This document shows positions 48,471 to 57,715 of a stretch of 64,000 bases of DNA, in pieces; position 1 is the first letter of the stretch; each line of letters starts with the position of its first letter. The stretch is from Duncaniella dubosii. Lineage in GTDB: Bacteria > Bacteroidota > Bacteroidia > Bacteroidales > Muribaculaceae. Made by a program: the position numbers and the translations under genes. Where the stretch lies: positions 2,790,001 through 2,854,000 of the forward strand of contig NZ_CP039396.1 in assembly GCF_004803915.1 (NCBI RefSeq), in the 5' to 3' direction. Under the pieces are notes generated by a model that worked only from the letters and a program-made list of their open reading frames with translations, was not told the origin of the DNA and made no database searches.

Positions 48471-49649
48471 TTAGTTCCATGAAAGATTGCCGGCTCTCTT
48501 GAAGAAGCCTTTGATGCGGTAATAGAAGTTATAGATCGGCTCATAGGTCATGAACCACGGAACTGTCACAAACAACGGACGGGAGCCGAGCGCGCGTGAT
48601 GTCTTTCGCCATGTAAACATCAGGATTATGGCTGTTGTGAGCAGTATGACGCAGGAAGCGATAAGGGGAATCAGTGAGGGGAATCCGACAATTGAAATTG
48701 CTATGGTTGATCCAAGCAATGCCCACCAAGCGAGTGAACATGAGCCGAAGAAGCGGCGGGCGGATGTCCTCAGTGATTTTGCTGTGTAATTATAGCGTAT
48801 CTTTGCATTCCTGTGGGCAATCTGCGGATATGGGTCGTGAACCTCTACAATAGAGGCTGTGGATAGTTCGATGGCTGTATTGGCGGAATTGGACACTTCG
48901 TTGATGAACACATCGTCATCGCCATATTTTAGATGTAATGCGCGTGAAAAACCTTTGTTTTTGAAGAAAACGGAGCGGCGGTAGGCGAGATTGTAGCAGT
49001 TGCCCCTGTAGGGATGTCCTGCGATGGCCCATGAAAGATATTCAACGGCAGTTCGTACTTGGTCGAAAGCATGGAGGCGTTTCCACGGGTTCGGAGCGCC
49101 TTCGGGAATCAGGGATGTGGCGTAGCCGATGACAATCTCCTTGCCTTGGATAAAGTGACGGGTCATGCTTTTGAGCCATGTCTTTGATTCTATGCAGCAG
49201 TTGCCGGATGTCAGGATCACTGTCTCATAGCGGGATGCCTTTATTCCAAGTGTGATCGCGAGTTTCTTGCGCGAAAGCGAGCGCGACTGCAGTGGAGTGA
49301 ATGTCATGTAGAGATTAGGATAGGTCCGATCGAGCTTCGCTATTACATCCTTGGTCGCAGAAACAGCACCGTCGTTGACAACGATGACTTCAAACTGGCT
49401 CTTATAGTCCTGCTCGAAAATCTGGTGAATAAGTGGTTCCAGATTTTCAGCATCGTCTTCGGAATAGATTATAATTGATACTGAAGGATAGTCAGATTCG
49501 TCAGACGGGAGAGAAGTGCCATCGTCAATGGTGACACGTTTGCTGACAGAAGAAACGTAGTGGCGGAAACCTGTCAGAAGATAGATTGTAGATATTACGA
49601 TGATTGAGAAGAGTGTTATTATGGCCGGTGTGATTACAATTTCGAACAT
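48471..49649 (-). CDS. Membrane-anchored glycosyltransferase family 2 protein
   Basis: 392 residues from the ATG at 49649. N-terminal membrane helix (VITPAIITLFSIIVISTIYLL), GT2 domain with VSIIIYSEDDAENLEPLI and VIVVNDGA, KYGDDDVF acceptor/metal motif, and two C-terminal helices. Similar to the glycosyltransferases commonly found single in Bacteroidales, substrate unknown. The frame extends 24 codons upstream, but that part is not protein-like. Promoter-like CAAATTTA/TAAATTTG boxes lie upstream. Confidence 0.88.
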   Translation of the reverse strand: MFEIVITPAIITLFSIIVISTIYLLTGFRHYVSSVSKRVTIDDGTSLPSDESDYPSVSIIIYSEDDAENLEPLIHQIFEQDYKSQFEVIVVNDGAVSATKDVIAKLDRTYPNLYMTFTPLQSRSLSRKKLAITLGIKASRYETVILTSGNCCIESKTWLKSMTRHFIQGKEIVIGYATSLIPEGAPNPWKRLHAFDQVRTAVEYLSWAIAGHPYRGNCYNLAYRRSVFFKNKGFSRALHLKYGDDDVFINEVSNSANTAIELSTASIVEVHDPYPQIAHRNAKIRYNYTAKSLRTSARRFFGSCSLAWWALLGSTIAISIVGFPSLIPLIASCVILLTTAIILMFTWRKTSRALGSRPLFVTVPWFMTYEPIYNFYYRIKGFFKRAGNLSWN

Positions 49650-49718
49650 CGTGAGTGCATATAATGTAAATGTATGGACGTTGGAAAGACGTGATGCTTT
49701 CAATGTTAAATTTAGCTG

Positions 49719-49726
49719 CAAATTTA
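49719..49726 (-). promoter_or_regulatory. -7 box of the GT2 gene
   Basis: Minus-strand TAAATTTG matches TAnnTTTG, 70 bp before the ATG. A second copy lies at 49759-49766. Confidence 0.4.
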
Positions 49727-49803
49727 CAAAATCCCTGCAAAAAAGCCTTGTCTGACTGCAAATTTATAGCTAAATGAAACTGATTTGTCATTTCTTACGG
49801 AAT

Positions 49804-50457
49804 TCAGTTGACTTTCCTGCCCATGTAGTATGTATTCCATGTATCTTTGGCATAGCCATCTCTCATTACTTTAAATTTTCCGGCGGTAGCACCTGAAATT
49901 TTTATTCCGTCGAAGTATGCGTTCCACGTATCTTTGGCATATCCGTCGGAAAGTACATGGAAGCTGCCGGACGAGGCTTCCTTTACTTTCTTCCCCTTGA
50001 AATATACGAGCCATGAATCTTTGGCGTAGCCGTCTTTCAGTGTCTTAAAACCGTTTGGGGATGCGCCGGGAACTTTATGCCCGAAGAAATATACATTCCA
50101 TGCGTCTTTTGCATAACCGTCGCCGATTACACGGAATGAATTGCTTGTCGCCCCTTGAATTTTCTCTCCGCGCCAGTACACGTTCCACGTATCCTTTGCA
50201 TAATAGCCGTCGAGTACCTTAAAACTTGAAGGTGAAGCATCTTTGACGGGACGGCCATTGAAATATACACCTTTGCTGTCGACAAAATAGGTCTGACGGT
50301 GATGTCTGCGATGATTCTTCTCTTTGTCGGCATGGCGCATCCGTTCGTCGTGGCAGTATTCCATTTTGTCGTGGCGGTGTCCACGGTTCTGGGCTGTCAA
50401 ATCCGCACCGGCTACAAATGAAAGGGAAAGAATAAGAATGAGATGAAGTTTGCGCAT
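49804..50457 (-). CDS. Exported DKNYY-type repeat protein
   Basis: 217 residues. Signal peptide MRKLHLILILSLSFVAGADLTAQ, then a His/Arg/Asp-rich stretch (about residues 25-55), then five full and one partial repeats with a period of 29 residues (consensus DGYAKDTWNVYFxGxKIxGA...F.VL). Each repeat forms a strand pair in the DKNYY family. Function unknown; periplasmic or surface. The DNA repeats diverge enough that recombination seems unlikely. Single gene, no operon partner in the same direction within 100 bp. Confidence 0.82.
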   Translation of the reverse strand: MRKLHLILILSLSFVAGADLTAQNRGHRHDKMEYCHDERMRHADKEKNHRRHHRQTYFVDSKGVYFNGRPVKDASPSSFKVLDGYYAKDTWNVYWRGEKIQGATSNSFRVIGDGYAKDAWNVYFFGHKVPGASPNGFKTLKDGYAKDSWLVYFKGKKVKEASSGSFHVLSDGYAKDTWNAYFDGIKISGATAGKFKVMRDGYAKDTWNTYYMGRKVN

Positions 50458-50585
50458 AATGTAGGAATTTAAGAGTTCATAGCGTGAATATGAAGTCGGT
50501 TGAGAAATTTCTGTGGATACTATACCTATATAGACGCTATGAATTCTTAAAAGTTTAGCGGTACGGACAGAAATGGCATATTTTT

Positions 50586-51865
50586 TCAGTTGCCCGCGGT
50601 GACGACTATCATTTTTGACAGATCGAAATATCTGCGCGCCATTCCGGCAAGTATCTCCGGGGTTAGTCTGCGGGCAAGAGATTCCTGTTGTTCGAAATAG
50701 TCTTCCGGCGTGTCGGCATAGATATGGGTCTGTGTGTAATCCATACGGCTGAACGGCGTGTCGAGCGTAGTGGCAAGATTTGAAAGGATGAATTTGGACA
50801 GACGTCTGATTTCATCATCGTTGTAAGAGCTTTCATCTTTCATTTTCTCGATTTCGTCGCAGATCAGACGTATCACCTCGTCTTTGGTCGAGCCGTCGGT
50901 CTGGGTGCTGACAGTGATGAAACTGCGGTCTGTGTAGCCGAACAGCGATGCCGATATGCCGTATGTCAAACCTTTGTCTTCACGGATGTTGAGCATAAGA
51001 CGGCTTCCGAAATATCCTCCTAAGGCGATTACGGCCGCACGCAGTGGCACGAAGTCAGAGTCTGTACGGCCTACTGCCGGAATCATAAGCTTTACGGCGC
51101 TTTGCTGTGCGTGCTCCACAGGGATGTCCACTCTGCGTGGTTCGCCTGAGGTCGGAGTGGGAAACGACAGTCGGTTGAGCTGCGGCCCTGCATGGCGAGG
51201 GATACGGGTAAATATCATGTCGACTGTACGGATCATATCGTCGGTTATGTTACCGGCGAGAAAGATGTGCATGTTTGACGGATCAAGACGTGAGAAATGG
51301 AAGTCAGACAGTTCCTTTGGGTAAAGGACTTTACTTCATCGGGAGTCTCGCTTCTGGCAAGAGGGTTATCCTGGCCGTAGGCAAGCGGTCTTATCGTGGC
51401 GTCGGCTATGAACGAGACTTTTTTATGTTCGATCTCCAAGCGCGCCGCCTGTCGCTGGAGCAGACGAGAGGTGGCAGCTTCCGGGAAAGCCGGACATATT
51501 ATCATGTCTGCGATGATGGGCAGGACATCTGCGAATTTGTCGTTGAGTGTCGACAGTATGATAGATGTATAATGGGTCGAAACGGTAGTGTTCACCCATG
51601 CACCGTTGTATTCAAATGTATTTGCGATTTCTTCACCGTTCATCCTTGCTGTTCCCTCGACCAGCATCATGGCTGCGCAACCTGCAAGTCCCGGTTTGGG
51701 AGATTCGGCTTCTCCGGCCGGAAGGGCTATCGTCAGACGGCTGACATCGATTTCGCTGCCGCTTTCAATATGGACACTGATGCCGTTTGGCAATATATGG
51801 GTCGATGCCGGAGAGAGGGTCAAAGGTCCGAAATTGTATACCTTAGGGGCTTCGTTACGGTTCAT
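50586..51865 (-). CDS. M16-family peptidase homologue without the zinc motif, frameshifted
   Basis: Two frames join to ~426 residues (start at 51865, MNRNEAPKVYNFGPL). The first M16 lobe has NGISVHIESGSEIDVSRLTIALPAGEAESPKPGLAG; the second lobe has SRLMLNIREDKGLTYGISASLF. The break is near 51313-51321; one more A (minus strand, CAAAAGGAACTG) restores FTQKELSDFHFSRLDPSNMHIF. At the place of the HxxEH zinc motif there is GCAAM, so this should be a non-catalytic M16B-type subunit; no catalytic partner is adjacent. Lies 42 bp downstream of the NlpC/P60 gene. Confidence 0.88.
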
Positions 51866-51906
51866 TGTGGTAATATTCTGTGATTTTGATAAGAGTTTCC
51901 TGCCTC

Positions 51907-52926
51907 TCATGGCTTGAGAATCGAATCAATTTTCTGTTCGATTATTGAATTGAGCACTGATTTGCGGGCTTGGTCGACACTCGGTTCTGGTTTTCCGTCG
52001 GTCTTGGAAGTCGTCACCGGCATAACCTTTGGAGTTGCGGCAGTCATGGATGTAGTGTCTTTTTTCACCGATGTGCCTTCAGCTTTCTGCGGATTCTGGC
52101 GTTCGATTTTCTTAGGCAATGATGTGACAGGAGTATATGTGATAGACTCTTCGTTAACGATAGTCGTAGTCGTTTCAATAGGTGAATCGGGCGATGTGAC
52201 GGGTGTCGCCTTGATTATAGCGCCGACAGCAGTCTCAGTATCGTTTTTTATGACAGGGGATGTTGTTGGCGCTGAAATGCGGTCCTCGGATTTTTGTGGC
52301 TTCGGATTTTTTTTACCTGAAGTCGCCGCGATGGGTCGTGTTTCAGGCTTGACAGTCGGTGTCGGTTCGGTGTACTTCCCGGAAACCATTGCCCGGTATT
52401 TATCGACAGATCCTGCACCTGCATAAGTCCTTACATAGTAGTCCGCAGAGATATCGCTTACGATGACACCTTTTGACGATGAAGAATGTACCATCTTGCC
52501 GTCTCCGACATAAATTCCTACATGCGAGACTTTTTTTCTGGAACCTGACGTGGCAAAAAAGATCAGGTCGCCCGGCATGAGCTGATTTTTTTGTAACGGT
52601 GAACAATATCCGGCCTGTTCGGCGGAATTGCGTGGCAACTTGATATCAAGCGCGCTTTTGTAGACCTTAAGGACGAACCCCGAACAATCGACACCACGCT
52701 TGTCGTCACCACCATATCTATAAGGTGTGCCTATCCAGCTCTTGGCTTCTGTCAGGAGTGCATGTGACTGAGGCGGGAGTGACTTTGGAATCTCGAACGT
52801 GCGCGAGTCGCCGCTCCCGCCATGTCTGTAGGAGTGGCGCCCTGTATTCTTTGAACTGCCACATGACACAAGAAGTGACGCAATGGCAGCCACAAACAGC
52901 AATATGTACGATTTCTTTGACATCAT
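51907..52926 (-). CDS. NlpC/P60 (C40) peptidase lipoprotein
   Basis: 339 residues. Signal peptide with lipobox LLVSC (Cys22). Catalytic Cys81 in GVDCSG and His135 in VSHVG; a third polar residue (His) follows. Cell-wall hydrolase, probably cutting peptidoglycan stems at the outer-membrane inner face. The last ~150 residues are a Thr/Pro/Lys-rich, low-complexity tail ending in a helix (VLNSIIEQKIDSILKP), unusual for a small C40 enzyme. A -7 box lies directly next to the start codon. Confidence 0.92.
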   Translation of the reverse strand: MMSKKSYILLFVAAIASLLVSCGSSKNTGRHSYRHGGSGDSRTFEIPKSLPPQSHALLTEAKSWIGTPYRYGGDDKRGVDCSGFVLKVYKSALDIKLPRNSAEQAGYCSPLQKNQLMPGDLIFFATSGSRKKVSHVGIYVGDGKMVHSSSSKGVIVSDISADYYVRTYAGAGSVDKYRAMVSGKYTEPTPTVKPETRPIAATSGKKNPKPQKSEDRISAPTTSPVIKNDTETAVGAIIKATPVTSPDSPIETTTTIVNEESITYTPVTSLPKKIERQNPQKAEGTSVKKDTTSMTAATPKVMPVTTSKTDGKPEPSVDQARKSVLNSIIEQKIDSILKP

Positions 52927-52930
52927 AGGG

Positions 52931-52938
52931 CAAAATTA
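52931..52938 (-). promoter_or_regulatory. -7 box abutting the C40 gene
   Basis: Minus-strand TAATTTTG ends only 5 bp before the ATG at 52926, so a transcript from it would be leaderless or nearly so. Confidence 0.35.
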
Positions 52939-53198
52939 AGGAAAAAAACTGACAATCTTATTTTAACAAAACAACATATATCGGAGCATCGTGGGTAAAT
53001 ATATCTTAAATAGGGCGAAAATGGTCTTAATTTATTTTAAACCCATGACAATGGCATGTAACATTGCATGGTTTTTGCCGTCTAATAAACAAAAAGCATG
53101 AAACACGGCGCAATCTCTACGGATGGGATGCCGACATAAAAGAGTGCTTTAATTCATCAAAAAATAATTAACAACAATTTCATAATCATTCACAACTA

Positions 53199-54752
53199 AT
53201 GAAATTATCCGGAAAAATCATCATGTTAGCTGCCGGTACGGCTGTCCTCAGTTCGGCAGTAACCGCCGTTGCAATGAAACGGGCTCTTTTTAACGATGGA
53301 GAAGTTCAGAGCTACAGTGAGTTGTTCGATCAGGGTGGTGCAACGTCAGGACATCTGACAAAGGTTGCCCAGTTGCCGGCCAATCATTCCGATTTCACGA
53401 CGGCTGCTGAAAGTACAATCAACGGCGTTGTGTCAATTAAAAGTTATGCAACCCCGCGCGGATATAGCCAGAACAGTGGCAACGGCGGATTCTTCGGCGA
53501 TCCTTTTTTCGAATATTTCTTCGGAAATCCCGGAGGGAACCGTCGCAGTCAGCCTCGTCAGGAACATCAGCCTCGTCAGCAGCAGCCGTCAGGTCTCGGA
53601 TCGGGTGTGATCATAAGTGCCGACGGCTATATAGTCACGAACAACCATGTCATTGATGAGGCAGACCGTCTTGAGGTGACATTGAATGACAACCGCACAT
53701 TTGACGCGACGGTTGTCGGTTCGGATGCGTCAACCGACCTTGCATTGATAAAAATTGAGGCAAAAGACCTTCCTGTCATCCCGATGGGCGACAGCGAGGC
53801 TCTTAAAGTCGGCGAATGGGTGCTTGCCGTCGGAAATCCGTTTGGTTTCACATCGACAGTGACTACAGGCATTGTATCGGCTAAAGGTCGCAGTATCGGT
53901 TCGCAGAGTCATGGCGGCCGTATGGGTATTGAATCGTATATTCAGACTGATGCTGCCGTCAACCCCGGAAATTCCGGTGGCGCTCTTGTGAATCTTGCAG
54001 GTGAGCTTATCGGGATAAACACCGCAATCTATAGCCAGACCGGAAACTATGCCGGATATTCGTTTGCGATTCCTACGACAATTGTTAAGAAGATTGTCAG
54101 CGATCTGCGTCAGTTCGGGACAGTACAACGTGCGGTGCTTGGCATCTCGATTATGGATCTCAGCAATGAAATCGCTAAAGAAAACAATATCACCGCTGTC
54201 ACCAAAGGTGTTTTTGTCGGTGATGTCAGTGACCGCAGCTCTGCAAAAGAAGCCGGTCTGCAGAAAGGCGATGTCATAGTCAAGATTAATGACATCAATA
54301 CGGATAATGTGGCACAGCTTCAGGAACAGGTTGCAAAACACCGCCCGGGCGATAAGATCAAAGTCACTTATATCCGTGACAACAACACTAAATCGGTTGA
54401 TGTCACATTGCGAAATCCTCAGGGGAATATGCAGATAACTAAAGCTGGTGACATCACTGACCTTGGATGTGCGTTCAAGAAAGTCGACGAATCTGTGCTT
54501 CGTCAGCTTGGTCTTAGCAATGGCGTTCAGGTAGCCGGTCTGTCCGATGGCCGTTTCCGCGATTCGGGTGTCAAGAACGGTTTCATCATCTATTCAATCA
54601 ATGACAGCCGTGTAAGTTCGCCTGAAGATGTCGAAAAAATTCACAAGGCTATCATGAAGGGTAGCGGTGATGAGAAAGTAATGATTCTCCGAGGTGTCTA
54701 TCCTACCGGCAAACGCGGTATCTATGCCGTTGATCTCTCTGGAACTGAATAA
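53199..54752 (+). CDS. DegP/HtrA-family periplasmic serine protease
   Basis: 517 residues. N-terminal signal/anchor (KIIMLAAGTAVLSSAVTAVA), a Gly/Asn/Gln/Arg-rich linker (to about 130), then the protease domain with His150 (NNHVID), Asp180 (STDLALIK) and Ser259 (NPGNSGGAL). Two PDZ domains follow (FVGDVSDRSSAKEAGLQKGDV near residue 345, and a C-terminal one around 430-515). Degrades misfolded envelope proteins. Single gene; a large hairpin follows. Confidence 0.95.
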   Translation: MKLSGKIIMLAAGTAVLSSAVTAVAMKRALFNDGEVQSYSELFDQGGATSGHLTKVAQLPANHSDFTTAAESTINGVVSIKSYATPRGYSQNSGNGGFFGDPFFEYFFGNPGGNRRSQPRQEHQPRQQQPSGLGSGVIISADGYIVTNNHVIDEADRLEVTLNDNRTFDATVVGSDASTDLALIKIEAKDLPVIPMGDSEALKVGEWVLAVGNPFGFTSTVTTGIVSAKGRSIGSQSHGGRMGIESYIQTDAAVNPGNSGGALVNLAGELIGINTAIYSQTGNYAGYSFAIPTTIVKKIVSDLRQFGTVQRAVLGISIMDLSNEIAKENNITAVTKGVFVGDVSDRSSAKEAGLQKGDVIVKINDINTDNVAQLQEQVAKHRPGDKIKVTYIRDNNTKSVDVTLRNPQGNMQITKAGDITDLGCAFKKVDESVLRQLGLSNGVQVAGLSDGRFRDSGVKNGFIIYSINDSRVSSPEDVEKIHKAIMKGSGDEKVMILRGVYPTGKRGIYAVDLSGTE

Positions 54753-54874
54753 TGTTTAGTGCATTCTCCTCTCTTCCCTCTCTCTTCTGTGTATAAAAAT
54801 GATTGGTAACATCCTTTCTCCTCTTTTAGGTTAGTTCTCCTCGCTCCTCGTTCATTTTTTTGTCCATTACAATT

Positions 54875-54968
54875 GTGAGGCTGTGTCAAAATAGGCGCAG
54901 CCTCTTTTCATAATCTATTATAAAACAAAGAGGCTGCGCCGTAAAACAGAATTACGACACAGCCTCAC
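54875..54968. terminator. Nested double-stem element between htrA and ridA
   Basis: Outer arms GTGAGGCTGTGTC (54875-54887) with the complement at 54956-54968, inner arms GGCGCAGCCTCTTT (54894-54907) with the complement at 54927-54940, then a T7 run. The genes on both sides converge on it, so it should be a bidirectional terminator. The length and two-tier symmetry also resemble a decayed small inverted-repeat element. Confidence 0.7.
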
Positions 54969-54988
54969 TGTTTTTTTGAGCTGATAGC

Positions 54989-55366
54989 TTATCCGAGGAT
55001 TGCAATAACCTCAATTTCGACGAGCACCTGCTTGGGGAGTTCGCGGACTGCCACAGCCGAGCGGGCGGGGAATGGCTCGGTGAAGTTCTGGGCATATACT
55101 TCGTTCATTTCGCCGAAAAGGCTCATGTCGGCAAGGAAAACTGTAGTCTTCACGACGTTCTCAATGCTTGCACCTGCTGCGGCGAGAATAGCCTTGACGT
55201 TTGCAAGAGACTGGGCGGTCTGAGCCTTGATGCCTTCAGGGATTGTACCAGTAGCAGGGTCAACAGGTATCTGTCCTGAACAGTAGAGCATATTTCCTAC
55301 TTTGATTGCCTGGCTGTAAGGGCCGATTGCGCCGGGAGCGGCGTTGGTTGAAATTACTTCTTTCAT
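54989..55366 (-). CDS. ridA: RidA/YER057c/UK114-family enamine deaminase
   Basis: 125 residues, the usual length. Markers [22 protein letters not shown] and, at the C-terminus, [24 protein letters not shown] with the substrate-binding Arg and Glu. Hydrolyses reactive enamine/imine products of PLP enzymes. Cytoplasmic. Probably transcribed separately from the YihY gene (78-bp gap). Confidence 0.95.
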   Translation of the reverse strand: MKEVISTNAAPGAIGPYSQAIKVGNMLYCSGQIPVDPATGTIPEGIKAQTAQSLANVKAILAAAGASIENVVKTTVFLADMSLFGEMNEVYAQNFTEPFPARSAVAVRELPKQVLVEIEVIAILG

Positions 55367-55444
55367 GATAAGACGTATGTTAATGATTTATTAAGAATGA
55401 GGAGGGTATGACCTGTAGGATGACGGATTGTGCATCCTGTTGTT

Positions 55445-56842
55445 TCATTTGTTCTTGCTGTCCTGTCTGCTGACGAGAGGGAGATGTATCTCGGACAAAA
55501 GTACTGATGAAGCTTTCTGTCGGAAGTCAATGTCGAGTTTGTCGCAGAGATCAAGCAATGGTTTGAAGTCGGTGTCAAATGTCGGGAGGAATGAATCCTC
55601 ACCATGATTAGAAAGCACTTCCATGACATGCCCAAGCGTGTAGTGCTCAGGGCTCGTCGATGGCACTAATGGAGCATCGGTTAGAGGATCTTCTCCGTTT
55701 TTCGGCCCAAGTTTTGAGATGAGATTACAGTCGAGGAGGAAATTTACGACTTTGGCTGTCAGCCGAGGCGGGATGGCAAACCGCGTTGAGATTCCTGCAA
55801 TGTTTAGAGGGGCTTCATCATTTTTGAACCGTTTGATTATTATCGTAAGTACGGCAAGGGTGACCTTGCGTCTGTATGCGCCGGAGATTTTGTTGGTCTG
55901 ACGTTCAAATGAAAACAGGAATATATCCTGAGAAGAGCGACAGATGAGCGCTCCGGCGAGTGTTATGAGCCATGAAAATTGCATCCATATCAACATTAAT
56001 GGCAGGAAAGAGAAACTACCGTAGATTGCATTGTATTTTGCAACGTAAATCTGACCCGTAAGGAAAAGCCATTGAAGCACCTGAAAGGCAATGCCCGCGA
56101 TTGTACCGGTAATGAGTGCATTGCGGAAGTTGACTTTCGTGTTCGGAATTAGCATGTAGGCTCCGGCAAAGAACAGACATCCGAGAAGTACTGATACAAG
56201 GTCAAGGATGTCGCCGACAACAGGACCGATGAAATCAAATGGCAGGAGTTTCTGGATAGTGGTAGACATCAGGATGCGTAGGCCACCCGAACAAATCATA
56301 AGCACAGGGAGTATGATGCAGATAGCGAGATAGTCGGTGACTTTGCGTGCGAACGGACGGTCGACCTTTACCCCCCAGATGTTGTTGAATGAATTTTCGA
56401 CGGAATCAAGGAGTGATATGAGTGTCCATAATAGGAAAACAATGCCGACCCCGACAAATATCCCTTCAGAAGCTTGTGCGAGACAGGAGTCTACGAAAGA
56501 GAATGCCATTTCCAATGCGCGGTGTTGCGATGGAAAATACTGGTAGAGTTGTGTCTGGAGGAGATTCTGAAACCCGAAGCCCCTTCCGATTGCAAAAAGC
56601 AATGCCAGCGCCGGGACTACGGCGAGCATTGTGCGATAGGTGAGGGCGCATGCCGATGACTGAAGGTCGCTGTCCATGAATGAACGCACGGTGAGATTGA
56701 GGGTCTTGACGATGTTGACTTTTGCAGTGTCGCGCTGGTCTTCCCATACTCCTTCGGCACAATACTCCCATATGGAGATTGCGCGGATTTTAGTGCGTTC
56801 GATCCAAGAGGCGAATTTGCCGGGTTTCTTTTCTTCAGTCAT
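55445..56842 (-). CDS. YihY/BrkB (UPF0761) family membrane protein
   Basis: 465 residues. Six membrane helices in the first ~320 residues with family blocks FMDSDLQSSACALTYRTMLAVVPALALLFAI and FNNIWGV; then a ~140-residue C-terminal domain (AIPPRLTAKVVNFLLDCNLIS) resembling a winged helix. YihY proteins were once called RNase BN, wrongly; the function is unknown. It starts 19 bp after the lipoprotein gene and thus lies in the relA operon. Confidence 0.88.
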   Translation of the reverse strand: MTEEKKPGKFASWIERTKIRAISIWEYCAEGVWEDQRDTAKVNIVKTLNLTVRSFMDSDLQSSACALTYRTMLAVVPALALLFAIGRGFGFQNLLQTQLYQYFPSQHRALEMAFSFVDSCLAQASEGIFVGVGIVFLLWTLISLLDSVENSFNNIWGVKVDRPFARKVTDYLAICIILPVLMICSGGLRILMSTTIQKLLPFDFIGPVVGDILDLVSVLLGCLFFAGAYMLIPNTKVNFRNALITGTIAGIAFQVLQWLFLTGQIYVAKYNAIYGSFSFLPLMLIWMQFSWLITLAGALICRSSQDIFLFSFERQTNKISGAYRRKVTLAVLTIIIKRFKNDEAPLNIAGISTRFAIPPRLTAKVVNFLLDCNLISKLGPKNGEDPLTDAPLVPSTSPEHYTLGHVMEVLSNHGEDSFLPTFDTDFKPLLDLCDKLDIDFRQKASSVLLSEIHLPLVSRQDSKNK

Positions 56843-56860
56843 GACAGGAAAGGATTAGGG

Positions 56861-57715
56861 TTATTGTTCGTTGTCCTTCTCAACAAATGTGCGCGCTGCC
56901 TGATTTCTTGCAATCTCAACAGCGCGGCTCAGACGCTCTTTTTCAAGTGTCGCTACTTTGAAGCGTCGGAGGGTGGTCGCATAATCATAGAGCAGGGCTA
57001 TTTCATTAGCTTGTTTTTCAGGCAGAGGCATGGAATAGGTGGTTGATCCGACAAATGTAAGAGTCATCGGTTGTCCGGCATGAGTGCTGACAAATTTGCC
57101 GAGACTGTCACATTCGACTCCCATAAATGTAATGACTTCTGCTCCCATCGACCGGTCATTACGCTCGCCGTCATGTGCGACTGTCGATGTCGCGGCCTTT
57201 TCTCCTCCGGCGCTCACTTCAACCGAAGTGCTTTTCACACTTTTGGCTTTGAGCGACGACATGATGTAGAAATCTCCATCAGGACTTACACGCGCCTGAA
57301 GGCCATTTGTACCGAAAAATTTTGATGGTTCTGTAGTTGCAGCCACATAGTAGCCTTCGATAGGATTTTTGACGAACTTCATTAACCGCTGGAGTGAATC
57401 GCCTCTGACGGCAAGTACTGCAGACAACGAATCGGCTTGCTGCAGACGTTGTACAGTCAGACCTTCGGTTGCCCGGGTTGACAGATGGAGTGCTTCACGA
57501 CGCACGTCAATTTCCTTGGGATATGTGTTTTTGATTGAATCAGTGAGGGCAATTGCGGTCTCATAGTTCTTGGAATCGTATGCTCTTTGGGCCTGTTCGA
57601 GCAACTCGGTGGCCTTCTGGGTGTCACCATTCCCTCCGCAGGAGCATGCGATTGCAATCCCCGCGATAGCGGAGAGTCTGAGAATTCCGTTTTTATTAGT
57701 TACTACGTTCAACAT
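56861..57715 (-). CDS. Putative lipoprotein with TPR-like N-terminus
   Basis: 284 residues. The signal peptide ends in a lipobox-like AIAC (around residue 24), followed by SCGGNGD. Residues ~30-75 look like a TPR pair (ATELLEQAQRAYDSKNYETAIALTDSIK), followed by a beta-rich domain. No catalytic motif, function not recognised. Overlaps the 3' end of the Rel gene by 20 bp and is followed by YihY after 18 bp, so it is translationally coupled to Rel, which is worth noting. Confidence 0.78.
   Translation of the reverse strand: MLNVVTNKNGILRLSAIAGIAIACSCGGNGDTQKATELLEQAQRAYDSKNYETAIALTDSIKNTYPKEIDVRREALHLSTRATEGLTVQRLQQADSLSAVLAVRGDSLQRLMKFVKNPIEGYYVAATTEPSKFFGTNGLQARVSPDGDFYIMSSLKAKSVKSTSVEVSAGGEKAATSTVAHDGERNDRSMGAEVITFMGVECDSLGKFVSTHAGQPMTLTFVGSTTYSMPLPEKQANEIALLYDYATTLRRFKVATLEKERLSRAVEIARNQAARTFVEKDNEQ

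Noticed and set aside
49804..50457. DKNYY coding repeats as a CRISPR-like or tandem DNA array
   Set aside because: The periodicity is in the protein; the DNA repeats vary and the frame is continuous.
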